This document shows positions 7,605-9,096 of a stretch of DNA of 9,096 nucleotides, in pieces. Location: NCBI GenBank assembly GCA_007128555.1, contig SKXF01000311.1, forward strand, positions 1 to 9,096, read 5' to 3'. The DNA is from Clostridia bacterium. GTDB lineage: Bacteria > Bacillota_E > SLMV01 > PUMD01. Within the stretch, counting starts at the first letter, position 1, and each line of letters begins with the position of its first letter. Both the position numbers and the translations under genes were made by a program. The notes under the pieces are model-generated. The model was not told the DNA's origin, made no database searches, and saw only the letters and a list, made by a program, of their open reading frames with translations.

Positions 7605-7628
7605 CCTCCCCTTTGTGAGGCCTTTTTG
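7605..7628 (+). terminator. Weak candidate intrinsic terminator after ptb
   Basis: CCTC (7605-7608) can pair with GAGG (7617-7620), followed by CCTTTTTG. The position, 5 bp after the ptb stop, and the T-run suit a terminator, but the stem has only 4 bp and an 8-nt loop, so efficiency would be poor. Confidence 0.3.
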
Positions 7629-7766
7629 AACCGGATGCATGGCTCTGGAGCCCAAGCAAGGGTAGGAAATCCGGGTCGCATGATAGTGCCGAAGGCAGAA
7701 CAGGCGAGACATCGGCTGTTGCTGACCCTGCCAGGCCCGTCATTCCGTCGATCGATGTTGTCTTCA

Positions 7767-7785
7767 GGCCGCCTCCCAGGCGGTC
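7767..7785. terminator. Short GC-rich hairpin downstream of ptb
   Basis: GGCCGCCT (7767-7774) and AGGCGGTC (7778-7785) form an 8-bp stem with one G-T pair and a CCC loop. It lies about 170 bp after the ptb stop and could end the buk-ptb transcript, but no T-run follows on either strand. Confidence 0.35.
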
Positions 7786-8665
7786 TCATAATGATAGGTG
7801 TTCACATTACATCTGATTCAGAGATGTTTTTGGATGATCATCGGCGAGATGATGTTAGGCAGACATTGCTGCCCAGGGCCGCAAATTGTTGTGAACCCAC
7901 GCCGGTTGCCAGTTATTGATGAGGTCGGTCTTGCAGGTATCATGGGTCGGTGATCAGGATACCGAGCCGATGGGCAGCACAAAGCAGGTCGGAAAGGGAC
8001 CTGCCCAGCGTTGTGTGAGTACACGAACAGGACAGCATACAGGGGAAGAGCCACGGGGTGATCGCATTTTTTCACGTTCGGCGCCTCGCACGCATAAGAT
8101 AAAGGATTTGATCAGGATCGGGTGCCCTCGGCCCCCTGCACCTCTCGACGTGGCGACGGGAGGCCTCCCTGGATTCCTGGCGATGGTACGCGTAGAGGAT
8201 GTCTTCCATCGGTCAGCATCGTCTGCACCCGCGGATCCTCCTGCCAACCAGGTCACGGCCCTGCGTCTGTACGAATCGCTGTCACAGTTGTCGCGCCAGA
8301 CTCCCTGCGGTTTCCACCTTGATCTGCGCACCCTGGACTTGAGGCTCGCCACCAGACCCTGAAGCGGCCGCCGAGTCCGGGTCAATGCTCCCAGGTCTGG
8401 AGACCCCGACGAGGATGGCTCCCGGTGACGCTTTGCGATACGGTAGGAGCAGACGGGGAAAGCCCCGATGGTCGGCAGGCGTCTTGCGGGACTCCGGAAG
8501 CGGATCCGGAAGAGACCATGGCATGCAGGGGAGTCGCATTGTCTGGTGAATAGCTCACCCGGCACCTCTTCTTCCCAGGAGCTTTGTCTTTACCCCAAGA
8601 GGGGTGACGAAGATGGGCCAGAGAAGGTTGTTTCCAGAGGCTGCAAGGTTCGACTCTCAATGGTG

Positions 8666-8688
8666 TCCCCAGTTACTGTCCCTGGGGA
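8666..8688. repeat. 7-bp inverted repeat upstream of the right-edge amidohydrolase
   Basis: TCCCCAG (8666-8672) and CTGGGGA (8682-8688) are perfect reverse complements around a 9-nt loop, 115 bp before the next gene start. It could be a leader hairpin or operator, but a match this short can occur by chance in GC-rich DNA. Confidence 0.3.
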
Positions 8689-8786
8689 TACGCCAGGACC
8701 TTACCGTGGATTGTTGTGACCGGACATGCCCAGGAAGGATCTGTTTCTACGGACGAACCGCCTTGAAGACAAACTCATGTCTCACC

Positions 8787-8794
8787 AAAGGGGG
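8787..8794 (+). promoter_or_regulatory. Ribosome binding site of the right-edge amidohydrolase
   Basis: AAAGGGGG lies 8 nt before GTG 8803. It favours this GTG over the out-of-frame ATG at 8813 and fits the point where family homology begins. Confidence 0.65.
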
Positions 8795-8802
8795 AATGAC
8801 CT

Positions 8803-9096
8803 GTGCGTATCCATGAACATACTCAACCCAGCCTGATTCTTCATAACGGTCGGGTACATACCGTGGACGATGGGGATGAAGTCGTTAGTGCGGTGGCCCT
8901 TGCCGGAGACCGGATCCTCGCGACCGGAGAGGACGGAGAGGTATTAGCCCTCGCCGGTCCAAAGACAGAGAAGCGGGATGCCAGAGGGCGATCCGTCATC
9001 CCGGGGATTATCGATTCCCACAACCATGCCTGGGAGGCCGGTCGCCTGATGCAGGGCGTGGTCACCTTCGGTCTTCAAAGCATCGAGGAGCTGAAG
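8803..9096 (+). CDS. YtcJ-type metal-dependent amidohydrolase, N-terminal part
   Basis: Ninety-eight codons are visible before the right edge, from a GTG start with a good ribosome binding site. The protein opens with the composite beta-sandwich domain (SLILHNGRVHTVDDGDEV, then VALAGDRILATG) and continues to SVIPGIIDSHNHAWEAG, where His73 and His75 form the HxH metal motif at the start of the TIM-barrel domain. This DSHNH form and the spacing are typical of amidohydrolase family 3 (YtcJ-like). The rest, including the remaining metal ligands, lies outside the window. It is the same family as the left-edge gene, but the visible parts do not overlap, so their similarity cannot be judged. No clear promoter is visible upstream. 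The substrate is unknown. Confidence 0.92.
   Translation, partial: MRIHEHTQPSLILHNGRVHTVDDGDEVVSAVALAGDRILATGEDGEVLALAGPKTEKRDARGRSVIPGIIDSHNHAWEAGRLMQGVVTFGLQSIEELK

Larger units (their letters stand above)
7600..8802. other. 1.2-kb stretch without a recognisable gene
   Basis: No frame on either strand gives a protein I recognise. The longest frames (plus 7916-8362, minus 7954-8565) are rich in Arg, Pro and Ser, have no convincing ribosome binding site, and look like open frames expected in GC-rich DNA. The stretch contains small hairpins (7767-7785, 8666-8688), a 12-bp palindrome GGGAGGCCTCCC near 8158, and a possible promoter-like pair TTCACG (8071-8076) and TAAGAT (8095-8100) with an 18-bp spacer and no gene behind it. 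Given the two decayed genes elsewhere in the window, this may be a further eroded gene beyond recognition by eye. Confidence 0.5.

Noticed and set aside
7950..7970. Cobalamin-riboswitch-like B12 box (TCAGGATACCG)
   Set aside because: Only part of the box resembles the consensus, the other conserved elements are missing upstream, and no cobalamin-related gene follows.
7954..8565. Minus-strand 203-codon open frame and overlapping plus-strand frames (7916-8362)
   Set aside because: Arg/Pro/Ser-rich composition, no recognisable motif, no ribosome binding site, and mutual overlap suggest chance open frames.
8640..8662. GGTTCGACTC resembling a tRNA T-arm
   Set aside because: No matching D-arm, anticodon arm or acceptor stem can be formed at the required distances.

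Overview
The window is bacterial chromosomal DNA of moderately high GC (about 60% by eye). Start codons are mixed (ATG, GTG, TTG) and several genes have purine-rich ribosome binding sites. The gene content is a butyrate kinase/phosphotransbutyrylase pair, several metal-dependent amidohydrolases, and a toastrack/LiaF-like envelope protein. This suggests an anaerobic, fermentative, amino-acid- or amide-using bacterium, for example a high-GC Bacillota, Synergistota or Spirochaetota member. The phylum cannot be fixed from this sequence alone.

Layout, left to right. The C-terminal half of a YtcJ-type amidohydrolase (+) enters from the left edge and ends at 854. A perfect 16-bp inverted repeat follows it. 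A convergent ATZ/TRZ-type amidohydrolase lies on the minus strand (1089-2555). Behind it, on the plus strand, is a decayed partial copy of a YtcJ-type amidohydrolase (about 2698-3110); it aligns with the gene at the left edge but has stops and a large internal deletion. Next is a single-pass membrane protein with a beta-rich C-terminal domain (3269-4279). It is followed by a heavily frameshifted remnant of the catalytic domain of a prolyl oligopeptidase (about 4360-5063). After about 450 bp without a recognisable gene comes a compact buk-ptb operon (5520-7599), the best-preserved block in the window. A stretch of about 1.2 kb (7600-8802) has no recognisable gene, and then a second YtcJ-type amidohydrolase begins at 8803 and runs off the right edge.

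How it fits together. Ptb and Buk convert an acyl-CoA to acyl-phosphate and then to free acid plus ATP. The surrounding amidohydrolases could release acids or amines from amide-type substrates, but a shared pathway is inference only. The clearest message is genome decay and paralogue turnover. Two pseudogenes and about 1.6 kb of apparently empty DNA lie between intact genes, and three YtcJ-family sequences occur within 9 kb. I saw no CRISPR array, tRNA, rRNA, transposase or convincing riboswitch, and nothing that clearly constitutes a new system.
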